Part shown: in pieces, positions 7,098-13,868 of the stretch
How positions within the stretch are numbered: the stretch's first letter is position 1
Layout of the letters: each line of letters starts with the position of its first letter
IMG/VR virus record: IMGVR_UViG_3300029262_000219
Span: 1 to 31,689 of that record
From: a virus
Length of the DNA: 31,689 nt
Reading direction: 5' to 3' (one strand)
The notes under the pieces: generated by a model
The model's input: the letters and a program-made list of their open reading frames with translations, nothing else
The model's database searches: none
What the model was told of the DNA's origin: nothing
Position numbers and translations under genes: made by a program

Positions 7098-8180
7098 TTG
7101 AGTGAAAAAATAAAACAATTTAAACCAGAGTTAATACCTAACTCTAAAACTGGTCAAGAATTTGAATTGACCAAAAACGTTATTAACCCAACTGATTACT
7201 ACGTGTCAATAAAACATGATGGCGGAAGAGTAGAGATACAAGGTACTGGACCGGGATTAAGTAGAGCTTTAAAAGTTATACCTAATGTTAAACTTCAAGA
7301 AATGGTTAAAGAAATTCAAGAGCACTCAGTTCTTGAGCCAGGCGAAATACTAGAGTGTGAATTTTATGCACCTAATATGACGTTCTCTGAAATTATGCAT
7401 TTCTTTAAAACTGAAGATGTAACATCTGCTCATACTAGAAATAAGTATGAAAAGTTGTGGTCTAAAACACTTGGAGATCCTGAGAAAGGTTGGAATTATC
7501 CAGGCAGATCAGTAGAATGGCTAACCACTTGGCATCCTGAATTAAAATTTTATGCTTTTAATTTGCTTGATACTGATGTAATGAAATGGAATAAACAGAC
7601 TAGGGACAGAAATTTAATGGTATATATTAAGGATTACTACTATTTGTATAAAGGTGAAGGTAATCTTAAGTATATTAAGCAAAATGTTTTTGATAGTCAT
7701 AAGGCTATTCAAGATTTTTATGACTTAGCTGTTAACAATAATGAAGAGGGGATTGTTATAGTTCGTAAAGATTCTTTATATAAGTTTGGTAGACATACTA
7801 TGAAATCAGGTAACATTTTCAAAATGAAAGAAGATAAGCTGGAATTTGATGCTGTAATACTTGATGTTGAAGAAGCTACTGAAGCTAGAGAAGGCGCTGA
7901 GAAGACTATAAATGAATTAGGACGTAGTAAGACATCTCAGTTAAAAGATGACAGGATACCTTCTGGTTTAGCTAAAGGATTTAAAGTTCGCATGGAAGAT
8001 GGTCGTGAATTTACTGTATCACTTAATCAATACAACAATACAGAAAAGACACAACTATTAATAGATAAGTCTGACTTTATTGGACAATGGATTAGGTTTA
8101 CAGCAATGCATCCAACTAAACCTGGAGGAATGCCAAGACAAGCTAGGTACACTAAAGGAAATATTAGAGACGCTAAGTAA
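7098..8180 (+). CDS. ATP-dependent DNA ligase
   Basis: The 360-residue nucleotidyltransferase joins nicks using an enzyme-AMP intermediate. Motif I is KHDGGR with the catalytic Lys at residue 39. EEGIV (216-220) fits motif IV, KMK (242-244) fits motif V, and an OB-fold-like C-terminal part (GFKVRMEDGREFTVSL, then IGQWIRFTAM) completes the two-domain core. The length matches small phage ligases. The start is a TTG at 7098, because the first in-frame ATG lies far downstream and would remove the catalytic lysine. The TAA stop shares a base with the next ATG. It probably seals Okazaki fragments and recombination products. Confidence 0.88.
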   Translation: MSEKIKQFKPELIPNSKTGQEFELTKNVINPTDYYVSIKHDGGRVEIQGTGPGLSRALKVIPNVKLQEMVKEIQEHSVLEPGEILECEFYAPNMTFSEIMHFFKTEDVTSAHTRNKYEKLWSKTLGDPEKGWNYPGRSVEWLTTWHPELKFYAFNLLDTDVMKWNKQTRDRNLMVYIKDYYYLYKGEGNLKYIKQNVFDSHKAIQDFYDLAVNNNEEGIVIVRKDSLYKFGRHTMKSGNIFKMKEDKLEFDAVILDVEEATEAREGAEKTINELGRSKTSQLKDDRIPSGLAKGFKVRMEDGREFTVSLNQYNNTEKTQLLIDKSDFIGQWIRFTAMHPTKPGGMPRQARYTKGNIRDAK

Positions 8181-8596
8181 TGGCAGGAGATAGATTTAAC
8201 ACAGGAAAGCTCAGATGGGGTCTTGTATCATGGAAAGCTTTGGCTCCCATGGTTCAAGTTCTTGAATTTGGAGCTAAAAAGTATGATGATTGGAACTGGA
8301 CTAAAGGACTTAAGTACACTGAGGTGTGTGAAAGTTTGTTACGTCATGTTCATGCATTTATGCAAGGAGAAAACAATGATCCTGAGAGTAAGCTAACGCA
8401 CGTTGGACATATTCTCTGTAACGCAATGTTTTTGTCTTATATGTTCTTATTTAAGAAAGTTATGGATGATAGATTTAAGGATAAAAACATTGAAGAAATT
8501 GTTGATTATAGAAGTAAAGAAGAGTTTGATAAGCATTTGCTAAGTCAAAGTTCTCAACCTAATATTAATCATAAACCAAATAAAGAGATGATATGA
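8180..8596 (+). CDS. dATP/dGTP diphosphohydrolase family protein (DUF5664, MazG-like)
   Basis: The protein carries the conserved RFNTGKLRWGLVSWKAL start, then VLEFGAKKYDDWNW, SLLRHVHAFM and HVGHILCNAMFLSYM. These are the hallmark segments of the family named dATP/dGTP diphosphohydrolase N-terminal domain. Acidic and His residues in the helices would bind metal and the triphosphate. Members split purine dNTPs to dNMP and pyrophosphate. A relative (MazZ) serves phages whose DNA contains 2-aminoadenine, but no purZ or datZ homologue is present here, so general pool editing is the safer reading. The gene sits between ligase (TAATG overlap) and a HAD phosphatase (ATGA overlap), which may act on its product. 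Confidence 0.75.
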   Translation: MAGDRFNTGKLRWGLVSWKALAPMVQVLEFGAKKYDDWNWTKGLKYTEVCESLLRHVHAFMQGENNDPESKLTHVGHILCNAMFLSYMFLFKKVMDDRFKDKNIEEIVDYRSKEEFDKHLLSQSSQPNINHKPNKEMI

Positions 8597-8988
8597 GTCA
8601 AATTAGAAAGTACACGCTACCATTCAAAGCTATCATAGCAATTGATTTTGATCTTACAATATGTATGAGCAATTATCCTGAGTTAGGTATGCAAAGAAAT
8701 GGAGCTTCTTTGGTAATGAACTCTTTAATAAAAGAGGGATACGGTATTGTTGTAAACACATGCCGAGAAATGCTTCCTTTAGCTGACGCTATTAAATGGA
8801 TGGAAGCAAATGATATTCCTTATCATTATTTGAACTGTAATTTTCCTCATTTAATTGAGTTTTATGGCTCAGATTCTCGTAAAATATCAGCAGACTTGTA
8901 TGTTGATGACAAATGTATAGGTGGTCTACCAGAGTGGTTAGACATACATAAATTAATAAAACAAAAATTCAAAAATGGCAGTAGTTAA
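8593..8988 (+). CDS. HAD-superfamily phosphatase
   Basis: The 131-residue protein has HAD motif I, IDFDLT, with nucleophile Asp18 and acid/base Asp20. A motif II-like VNTCRE follows, then the terminal acidic motif ADLYVDDK. There is no sizeable cap domain, typical of small phage HAD enzymes. It probably removes phosphate from a nucleotide or a nucleic-acid end. It overlaps the diphosphohydrolase gene by four bases (ATGA), and together they could convert purine dNTP to nucleoside. The DNA of its 3' end overlaps the next gene by 14 bases. Polynucleotide 3'-phosphatase activity is an alternative. Confidence 0.75.
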   Translation: MSQIRKYTLPFKAIIAIDFDLTICMSNYPELGMQRNGASLVMNSLIKEGYGIVVNTCREMLPLADAIKWMEANDIPYHYLNCNFPHLIEFYGSDSRKISADLYVDDKCIGGLPEWLDIHKLIKQKFKNGSS

Positions 8989-9847
8989 ATTAGAAATGAG
9001 CGAGTATGAGCTTATGAAGGAAAATACTAATCTTCTTAAAGAATCTCTATTTAGAGAGCAAGAGTTGGCTGATCAGTTGGCCGAGGCTAATGCAATTAAT
9101 ATTAAGGCTTTAGTTGCTAATGATAAAAATGTAACAATAATTACTAAGGTTACTACCGAGGAATTATATTCATCTTTAAGGAAACAAAGTGATGTTAAAG
9201 ATTATTTGCTTAATCATGTAAAAGCAGTTGTTTCTAAATCTATAGATGATTTAAAACGCGGATATATTTCTCATAGTAATTCATTTATGACTGACAGACA
9301 CATGTCTGATCCTCACATGAATGAGAGATACATGGGTAATCCTAATCAAAGATTTAATAAAGATGATGGATCACATGTTTACTACTCTCTATCAAGGATT
9401 ATTGAGAGAAGACTTGAAGAAGATATGTTTCGAGATCAAGATATAAGTAGTTTATTTTTTGCTAAAAAAAGAACCAAAATAACTACTGCTCCAGACGTTA
9501 TCACAACTAAAGGATTAGATCAAGTTGCTTTGGAAATGAAAAATGAAGTTTATGACTCTTTATCTAAAAAAGCTAAAAAAGCACTTGAATCTAATCCTAT
9601 TATTTTGGAAGAGAACCATGATTTACGGAAAGAGCTTAAGTTAGTTTCAGATAGATTAAAGGTTTCTAAATCTATAGAATCTCAAAGAGTTAAGGATATC
9701 GATCGTCTTTACAAGAAACAGGAATATCAACAAAAAATGTATTTAAAATTTGATGCAATTGATTTAATTGTTCCAGAAAAAACCCCTATCTTTGGAAACA
9801 GAAAAATAGTAAAAGAAATTAATGAAATTATAAATAGAGAAATATGA
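8975..9847 (+). CDS. Hypothetical coiled-coil protein, 290 residues
   Basis: The product is dominated by helix. An N-terminal coiled coil at about residues 8-50 (YELMKENTNLLKESL, REQELADQLAEA) and a C-terminal one at about 210-260 (EENHDLRKELKLVSDRLK, QRVKDIDRLYKKQEYQQ) flank a central region. The middle carries a short degenerate pentamer repeat (RHMSDPHMNERYMGNP, residues 110-125). No catalytic motif or family is recognised. It lies between nucleotide-metabolism genes and the Sak4-like ATPase, and overlaps both neighbours (14 and 4 bases). A scaffold or structural role is possible. Confidence 0.6.
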   Translation: MAVVKLEMSEYELMKENTNLLKESLFREQELADQLAEANAINIKALVANDKNVTIITKVTTEELYSSLRKQSDVKDYLLNHVKAVVSKSIDDLKRGYISHSNSFMTDRHMSDPHMNERYMGNPNQRFNKDDGSHVYYSLSRIIERRLEEDMFRDQDISSLFFAKKRTKITTAPDVITTKGLDQVALEMKNEVYDSLSKKAKKALESNPIILEENHDLRKELKLVSDRLKVSKSIESQRVKDIDRLYKKQEYQQKMYLKFDAIDLIVPEKTPIFGNRKIVKEINEIINREI

Positions 9848-10149
9848 ATGACTTCTTTAAGAGAAAAGAATCGGTATCAGTAGATTTACCTGTTCATGGT
9901 GATTACAAATTAGATGATTTTAGCAACGATTTGACTGCTTGCGGAATTACTGATATTGATGGGTTTCGTGAAAGACACGAAGCATTATTTAATAATTTAA
10001 TAATAGATTCTGATAAAGAAAATCCTGTTGCTACAATTGCATCTAAGATAGAGAAGAATTTTACTAAAAGAGAGCTTGCTTTTTTGCTATCAAAAGATAT
10101 GCTACAAGCAGCTTATAACAAAAGTTTAAAAGACTTAAAAAAAGAATAA
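9844..10149 (+). CDS. Hypothetical protein, 101 residues
   Basis: The product starts MNDFFKRKESVSVDLPVHG and ends with a helical basic tail (LLSKDMLQAAYNKSLKDLKK). The middle is acidic and helical (DIDGFRERHEALFNNLII). No family recognised. It starts on an ATGA overlap with the coiled-coil gene, and its stop lies one base before the Sak4-like ATPase gene, so it is co-translated with both. Confidence 0.6.
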   Translation: MNDFFKRKESVSVDLPVHGDYKLDDFSNDLTACGITDIDGFRERHEALFNNLIIDSDKENPVATIASKIEKNFTKRELAFLLSKDMLQAAYNKSLKDLKKE

Positions 10150-10150
10150 T

Positions 10151-10846
10151 ATGGCAAACAAAGTATTAGTAACCGGTTATAGTGGAACAGGAAAGACCTA
10201 TTCACTTAAAGATTTAGACCCTAAAGAAACTTTCATTATTTGTCCTGATGAGAAAGCTCTACCTTTTAGAGGTTGGAAGAAAAATTACAAAGACAGAAAT
10301 GAAGCAGGTATCTTTGACCCTATGACATGTAACTTTATGAAGACTACTAGTTGGGAGAAGATTAAGGCGGGTATGAATTATGTATCTAAAAGTAGACCTG
10401 ATATCAAAGTTGTTGTGATTGATACAATAACTTACGCTATGATTGGTGAGTTTATGTCAAAAGCTAAAACAGTAGGTTTCGCTAAATTTACAGAGATGGG
10501 TGATAATGTCTACAAGACATTAAAATCTATTGATGGATTACGTGATGACTTAACTGTTATTGTTATGGCTCATACTGAAGTAAAGAGTTTCAATGGTGTA
10601 GACAAGACTGTATTTGGTGTTCCAGGTGGAAAACTAGTTCAAGATGTAGTTAAGCCAGAAGGAATGTTTGCTACAATATTGGAGACTATTGTTGAAAAGA
10701 AAGGTGATGATATAACTTATGGTTTCATGACTCAAAACAACACAACTAACATGGCTAAAAGTCCAGCCGAAATGTTTCCTAGTAAAATAATTCCAAATAA
10801 CATGAAACTAGTCTTAGAGGCTATGCGTGAGTACGAGGAAGGATAG
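10151..10846 (+). CDS. Sak4-like RecA-fold ATPase (AAA_24 type), recombination
   Basis: The 231-residue P-loop protein has Walker A GYSGTGKT at residues 9-16 and Walker B VVVIDTIT with Asp91. It shows the layout of phage AAA_24/Sak4 proteins, short RecA-core enzymes that pair homologous single strands with help from SSB. The segment LTVIVMAHTEVK resembles the sensor strand, and KLVQDVVKPEGMFATILET fits the later core. Functional context is strong: a candidate SSB (11773), a PD-(D/E)XK exonuclease (17425) and a RusA-like resolvase (16697) lie on the same strand. It is the last gene of the overlapping series and is followed by a structured leader. A packaging or partition ATPase is a less likely reading. 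Confidence 0.75.
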   Translation: MANKVLVTGYSGTGKTYSLKDLDPKETFIICPDEKALPFRGWKKNYKDRNEAGIFDPMTCNFMKTTSWEKIKAGMNYVSKSRPDIKVVVIDTITYAMIGEFMSKAKTVGFAKFTEMGDNVYKTLKSIDGLRDDLTVIVMAHTEVKSFNGVDKTVFGVPGGKLVQDVVKPEGMFATILETIVEKKGDDITYGFMTQNNTTNMAKSPAEMFPSKIIPNNMKLVLEAMREYEEG

Positions 10847-10860
10847 TATTTAAAATAGTA

Positions 10861-10917
10861 TGTAAGGAACGGTATGAACCGCGAGGGAGTTTAGATTCTA
10901 AACTCTCTTCCCTTACA
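10861..10917 (+). ncRNA. Compact three-way-junction RNA element in a leader
   Basis: The 57 bases can fold almost entirely. The closing helix is TGTAAGG (10861-10867) with CCTTACA (10911-10917), extended by AA/TT with one bulged C. Hairpin 2 is CGGT-ATGA-ACCG (10870-10881). Hairpin 3 is GAGTTTAG-ATT-CTAAACTC (10887-10905), extended below by G-T, G-C, A-T and G-T pairs. No T-run follows, so this is not an ordinary terminator. It lies 14 bases after the Sak4-like gene and 58 bases before the ATG of the 10976 gene. It could stabilise or regulate that mRNA, or be an RNA-processing site. No known riboswitch or ribozyme core was recognised. Confidence 0.55.
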
Positions 10918-10953
10918 CTTATCACAGACATAAAAACAAACAAACAAAAATTA

Positions 10954-10975
10954 CAAATTTAAAAACACAAAAATT
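10954..10975 (+). promoter_or_regulatory. A-rich translation leader, second copy
   Basis: CAAATTTAAAAACACAAAAATT directly precedes the ATG at 10976 and matches the leader at 163-181 apart from a short insertion. It follows the three-way-junction RNA. The combination of a stable 5' structure and an unstructured A-rich start region is what one would expect for a strongly translated Bacteroidota-type message. Confidence 0.45.
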
Positions 10976-11689
10976 ATGAACATTGTATTCGGAACAAAAA
11001 AATTAGATCAATCAGCAGCAAGAAAAGCTGGATCAAAAGAAAAATACCCAGAATTAGCAGTTATTACTGTTGAAGGAGTAAAAGAGGCTAAGAAGTCTCG
11101 TAGAATTTTAGTAAATGCAAAAGCTGCAGAATTATTAAGCTTAATTGCTGGTGATGTTCAAGAAATTATTTTTGCTTCAGTAGAAACAGGAGATGTTTCT
11201 GAGCGTTCAGTATTAGTTGCAAACAAAGCTACTGTTGAAGGAGATTCATCTGAAATGGTTTGCTATAAAACTTCAAAGAACGCAGTTTCTTACGAAGGTG
11301 GTAAAGCAAAAGCTATTACTTCATCTCATGTTTGTAATGAGATACTTACATTCTTATCTAAAGATGATTCAACTAACCAAGAGTTTATGCTAGTTGCATT
11401 TGATTCTGATCAAGTTGATTCATTCACATTATCTCCAGTAGTAATGCCAGAACAAGTAACAATGGAAGATATGAATGGTAATGAAGTTACTGGAGAAGAT
11501 CTTCAAAACTCTATTTCTGATGAAATAGCTAAAGCAGAAGCTTCAAATCCAGTTTTACAAGTTGAATTACGTGAAGTTACAAACAGCTCTAATGATCAAG
11601 ATTTATCTGAAAGTGATGATTCAACATTGATATTGAAAAGATCAATTTCATTAGAAGAGAAAGCTCCAACAGAATGGATGGAGAACTAG
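10976..11689 (+). CDS. Hypothetical protein, 237 residues, likely abundant
   Basis: The N-terminal 150 residues look beta-rich (SRRILVNAKAAELLSLIAG, VQEIIFASVETGD, MLVAFDSDQVDSFTLSPVV). The C-terminal 80 are acidic and probably disordered (EDMNGNEVTGEDLQ, then SNDQDLSESDDSTLIL). No family is recognised. It has its own structured leader and A-rich start site, and a second strong hairpin follows. It sits between a Sak4-like ATPase and a candidate ssDNA-binding protein, and an acidic tail is common in proteins that regulate or bind ssDNA-binding partners. A role in replication or recombination is therefore plausible but unproven. Confidence 0.6.
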   Translation: MNIVFGTKKLDQSAARKAGSKEKYPELAVITVEGVKEAKKSRRILVNAKAAELLSLIAGDVQEIIFASVETGDVSERSVLVANKATVEGDSSEMVCYKTSKNAVSYEGGKAKAITSSHVCNEILTFLSKDDSTNQEFMLVAFDSDQVDSFTLSPVVMPEQVTMEDMNGNEVTGEDLQNSISDEIAKAEASNPVLQVELREVTNSSNDQDLSESDDSTLILKRSISLEEKAPTEWMEN

Positions 11690-11727
11690 TATTAAGAAAA
11701 TTAAAATTTAGAATTTAAACAAAACAG

Positions 11728-11753
11728 GTTAAGGGACACACCTTAAGTGTCCC
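11728..11753 (+). promoter_or_regulatory. Stem-loop with two mutually exclusive foldings
   Basis: GGGACAC (11733-11739) pairs perfectly with GTGTCCC (11747-11753) around the loop ACCTTAA. The overlapping TTAAGG (11729-11734) can instead pair with CCTTAA (11741-11746). Both helices cannot form together because the connecting loops are zero or one base long. No T-run follows, so it is unlikely to terminate transcription well. It lies 19 bases before the ATG at 11773 and may protect the mRNA, pause polymerase or act as a switch or protein-binding site. Confidence 0.5.
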
Positions 11754-11772
11754 ATTAAATTAAAATTATATT

Positions 11773-12699
11773 ATGAGTGCATTTGGTAAAGAAGTAGAAG
11801 CAAAAAGTAATGGTGGTGCAGTTAAATTGTACACTGGAGCTGAAAATTTTAAAGTAATAGCTGTAAATCCTACTAAAGAGGAATTAGAGGCTATTTATGA
11901 TCGTGAATTAAATTTTACGCCTGAGTATATTGGAGAAACAGACGTTAAAGATGGCGATGGTGATCGTACAGTACCTCAAATTAGATTAGATTTTCTTCTA
12001 GCTAATGAAGATGAGAGCATTACTACAAAGATTCAATTTTACGTAGCTAATACGCATCACAAATCTGCAACAGGTAAATTCAAAGTTATCAATTCATTTG
12101 GTAAAGATGCTTGGTTGTTACAAGAAGCTGTTCAAAACAAAACTGTTCCAGATAACATGGCTTGGTATTCTGTTGATGGTATGAAAGTTGCAAAAAGAGG
12201 AGAGGTAGAATTAATATCTTTCTTAGTGAACCTTTTAAACCTTCCTTATAATTTAGACAAAGTTGAAGATGTTTCTGAAGCTTATGCTAGAATTGATAAA
12301 GAAGAGTGGGCTAAGATTTTTGCAGGTGATGTAACGTTATTGCGTACTATCTTAGATGGTACTAACAACAAGATTGGTACTCTTTTAGGTGTTAAAACTA
12401 AAGGTGACGGTAAAATGGTTCAAACAGTTATGAACAAGCACACTTTACGTCAGTATTCAATCTCGAGTAACAAAGCTAACAAGTTTCAATATATCCTTAA
12501 GGATTTAGATGAGGCAGTTGCTGCTGGTTCTTTTGGTAATGTAAACTTTGGTCCTAGAGATTTAGCTTTACGTGAATTTCAAGTTGTTCCTACTGTTATT
12601 ACAACAGAAAACACAAATCAGACAGACGTTTTTGGAACAGGCGTTACTGGTCAGCAAGAAGAAGCTGAAGGAAATACTGATTGGTTGAATGAAGATTAA
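11773..12699 (+). CDS. Putative single-stranded DNA-binding protein
   Basis: The 308-residue product starts MSAFGKEVEAKSNGG. It has a beta-rich central part (QIRLDFLLANEDESITTKIQ, then GKFKVINSFGKDAWL), a basic helical region, and an acidic low-complexity tail ending DWLNED. This layout, an OB-like core followed by an acidic C-terminal tip, is that of phage SSB proteins such as the T7 and T4 types, and crAss-like phages commonly have an SSB of about this length in the replication block. No residue-level OB signature can be proven by eye. It has its own hairpin leader and a strong terminator downstream, fitting high expression. Confidence 0.5.
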   Translation: MSAFGKEVEAKSNGGAVKLYTGAENFKVIAVNPTKEELEAIYDRELNFTPEYIGETDVKDGDGDRTVPQIRLDFLLANEDESITTKIQFYVANTHHKSATGKFKVINSFGKDAWLLQEAVQNKTVPDNMAWYSVDGMKVAKRGEVELISFLVNLLNLPYNLDKVEDVSEAYARIDKEEWAKIFAGDVTLLRTILDGTNNKIGTLLGVKTKGDGKMVQTVMNKHTLRQYSISSNKANKFQYILKDLDEAVAAGSFGNVNFGPRDLALREFQVVPTVITTENTNQTDVFGTGVTGQQEEAEGNTDWLNED

Positions 12700-12724
12700 T
12701 AATCTTAATTAACTAAAACTTATA

Positions 12725-12757
12725 GAGGGCTATCATTTGATGGTCCTCTTTTTATTT
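12725..12757 (+). terminator. Intrinsic terminator after the putative SSB gene
   Basis: GAGGGCTATCA and TGATGGTCCTC (12725-12748) form an 11-bp stem with two G-T wobbles around a very short loop, followed by TTTTTATTT. It lies 25 bases after the stop at 12699 and 19 bases before the next ATG, so it ends the SSB transcript or reduces read-through into the primase gene. Confidence 0.75.
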
Positions 12758-12776
12758 AACTTAATACACAGATAAT

Positions 12777-13829
12777 ATGGCTTTTGGTAAAGGTAAAGAA
12801 ATTAAAAGATTACCCAATTCTGAAGATATACTTAGACATATATCTGATTTAGAAATTTTTGAGATGTATCTTGGTGGTCTTCCTAGGAAACCAATTAGCA
12901 GTCCGTTAAGAGAGGATATTGATCCATCATTTAGCTTGTTTCATAGTCAAAAACATGGAAAGGTTTTATATAAAGATTTTGCATCAGGTGATGTAGGTGA
13001 TTGTTTTGTATTTGTAATGAAGCTATTTAATTTAGCTTCAAAAATAGATGCATTTAATAAAATTGCAAGTGATTTTGCTTTAGATGAGTTTGAATTAAAT
13101 TCCAGTTCTTTTTCTACTTCCCCAAAAAAGGTTTATGTAAAAAAAAAGAAAAAATCTCTACCCACTGGTAGATTAAAAGTTAGTGTAAGAACTAGACCCT
13201 GGAAAATAAGAGATAAGAATTACTGGCAAGGAAAATATGAGCTAAATATAAATCAGCTTGAGTACTGCAAAATATTTCCTATTTCACATTATTTCATTAA
13301 CGGTTACTGTACAGTAGCCCTAAGTCTATCATACGCTTATGTAGAAGAAAAAGATGGTATCCAAACATTTAAAATATATCAGCCACAAGGCGATAAAAAT
13401 GAAAAGTGGATTAACAACAATGATTTTTCAACATGGGAGTTATGGACTCAATTACCTGATAAAGGTGAAACATTAATAGTAACAAGTAGCAGAAAAGATG
13501 CTGCTGTAATTAAAAGTCTTTTCCCTTCGGAAATTATAACATCTTGCTCTTTGCAGAGTGAAGGAGTAAATCCTAAAAAAGTTGTTGTAGATGAACTTAA
13601 GAGAAGATTTAAAAAGATATTTGTCATGTATGACAATGATTTTGCAAGTAGTAAAAATAGAGGAAGATTAGCTGGCGAGAAACTCTCAGAAGCTACAGGT
13701 TTTCTTCAAATAGAAATTCCATATAAATATAAAATTAAGGATCCTTCTGATTTCACAGATGTATATGGAGGAGAAGCTCTTAATGATCTTATACTTATGT
13801 TAATAGAAAATAAATTAAAATTAGAGTAG
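12777..13829 (+). CDS. DnaG-type primase with degenerate N-terminal zinc domain
   Basis: The first 100 residues align in pattern with the CHC2 zinc domain of DnaG primases (ISSPLREDIDPSFSLF, then VLYKDFASGDVGDCFVFVMK), but the zinc-binding Cys/His set is missing. A basic linker (KKVYVKKKKKSLPTG) leads to a TOPRIM-like domain. ETLIVTSSRKDAAVI ends near residue 244, with Asp241, and FVMYDND has Asp286 and Asp288 for metal binding. The usual TOPRIM Glu is replaced by Ser/Thr in VTSSRKD, a variation also seen in other phage primases. It would lay RNA primers for the DnaB-like helicase fork. Its own terminator-bounded unit suggests separate expression. Confidence 0.75.
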   Translation: MAFGKGKEIKRLPNSEDILRHISDLEIFEMYLGGLPRKPISSPLREDIDPSFSLFHSQKHGKVLYKDFASGDVGDCFVFVMKLFNLASKIDAFNKIASDFALDEFELNSSSFSTSPKKVYVKKKKKSLPTGRLKVSVRTRPWKIRDKNYWQGKYELNINQLEYCKIFPISHYFINGYCTVALSLSYAYVEEKDGIQTFKIYQPQGDKNEKWINNNDFSTWELWTQLPDKGETLIVTSSRKDAAVIKSLFPSEIITSCSLQSEGVNPKKVVVDELKRRFKKIFVMYDNDFASSKNRGRLAGEKLSEATGFLQIEIPYKYKIKDPSDFTDVYGGEALNDLILMLIENKLKLE

Positions 13830-13868
13830 CTTAAAAAAAAATAATGTAACATTTTAAATAATTAAATC

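Noticed and set aside
8180-8596. Evidence for 2-aminoadenine (Z) DNA
   Set aside because: A diphosphohydrolase alone is not sufficient; no adenylosuccinate-synthetase-like PurZ or HD-domain DatZ is in the window.
10861-10917. Hammerhead or other small ribozyme
   Set aside because: The three-way junction lacks the CTGATGA and GAAA core elements, and no twister or pistol core was apparent.
11728-11753. H-type pseudoknot (for example a small riboswitch)
   Set aside because: The two helices are separated by loops of zero or one base, so they cannot form at the same time; only alternative hairpins are possible.
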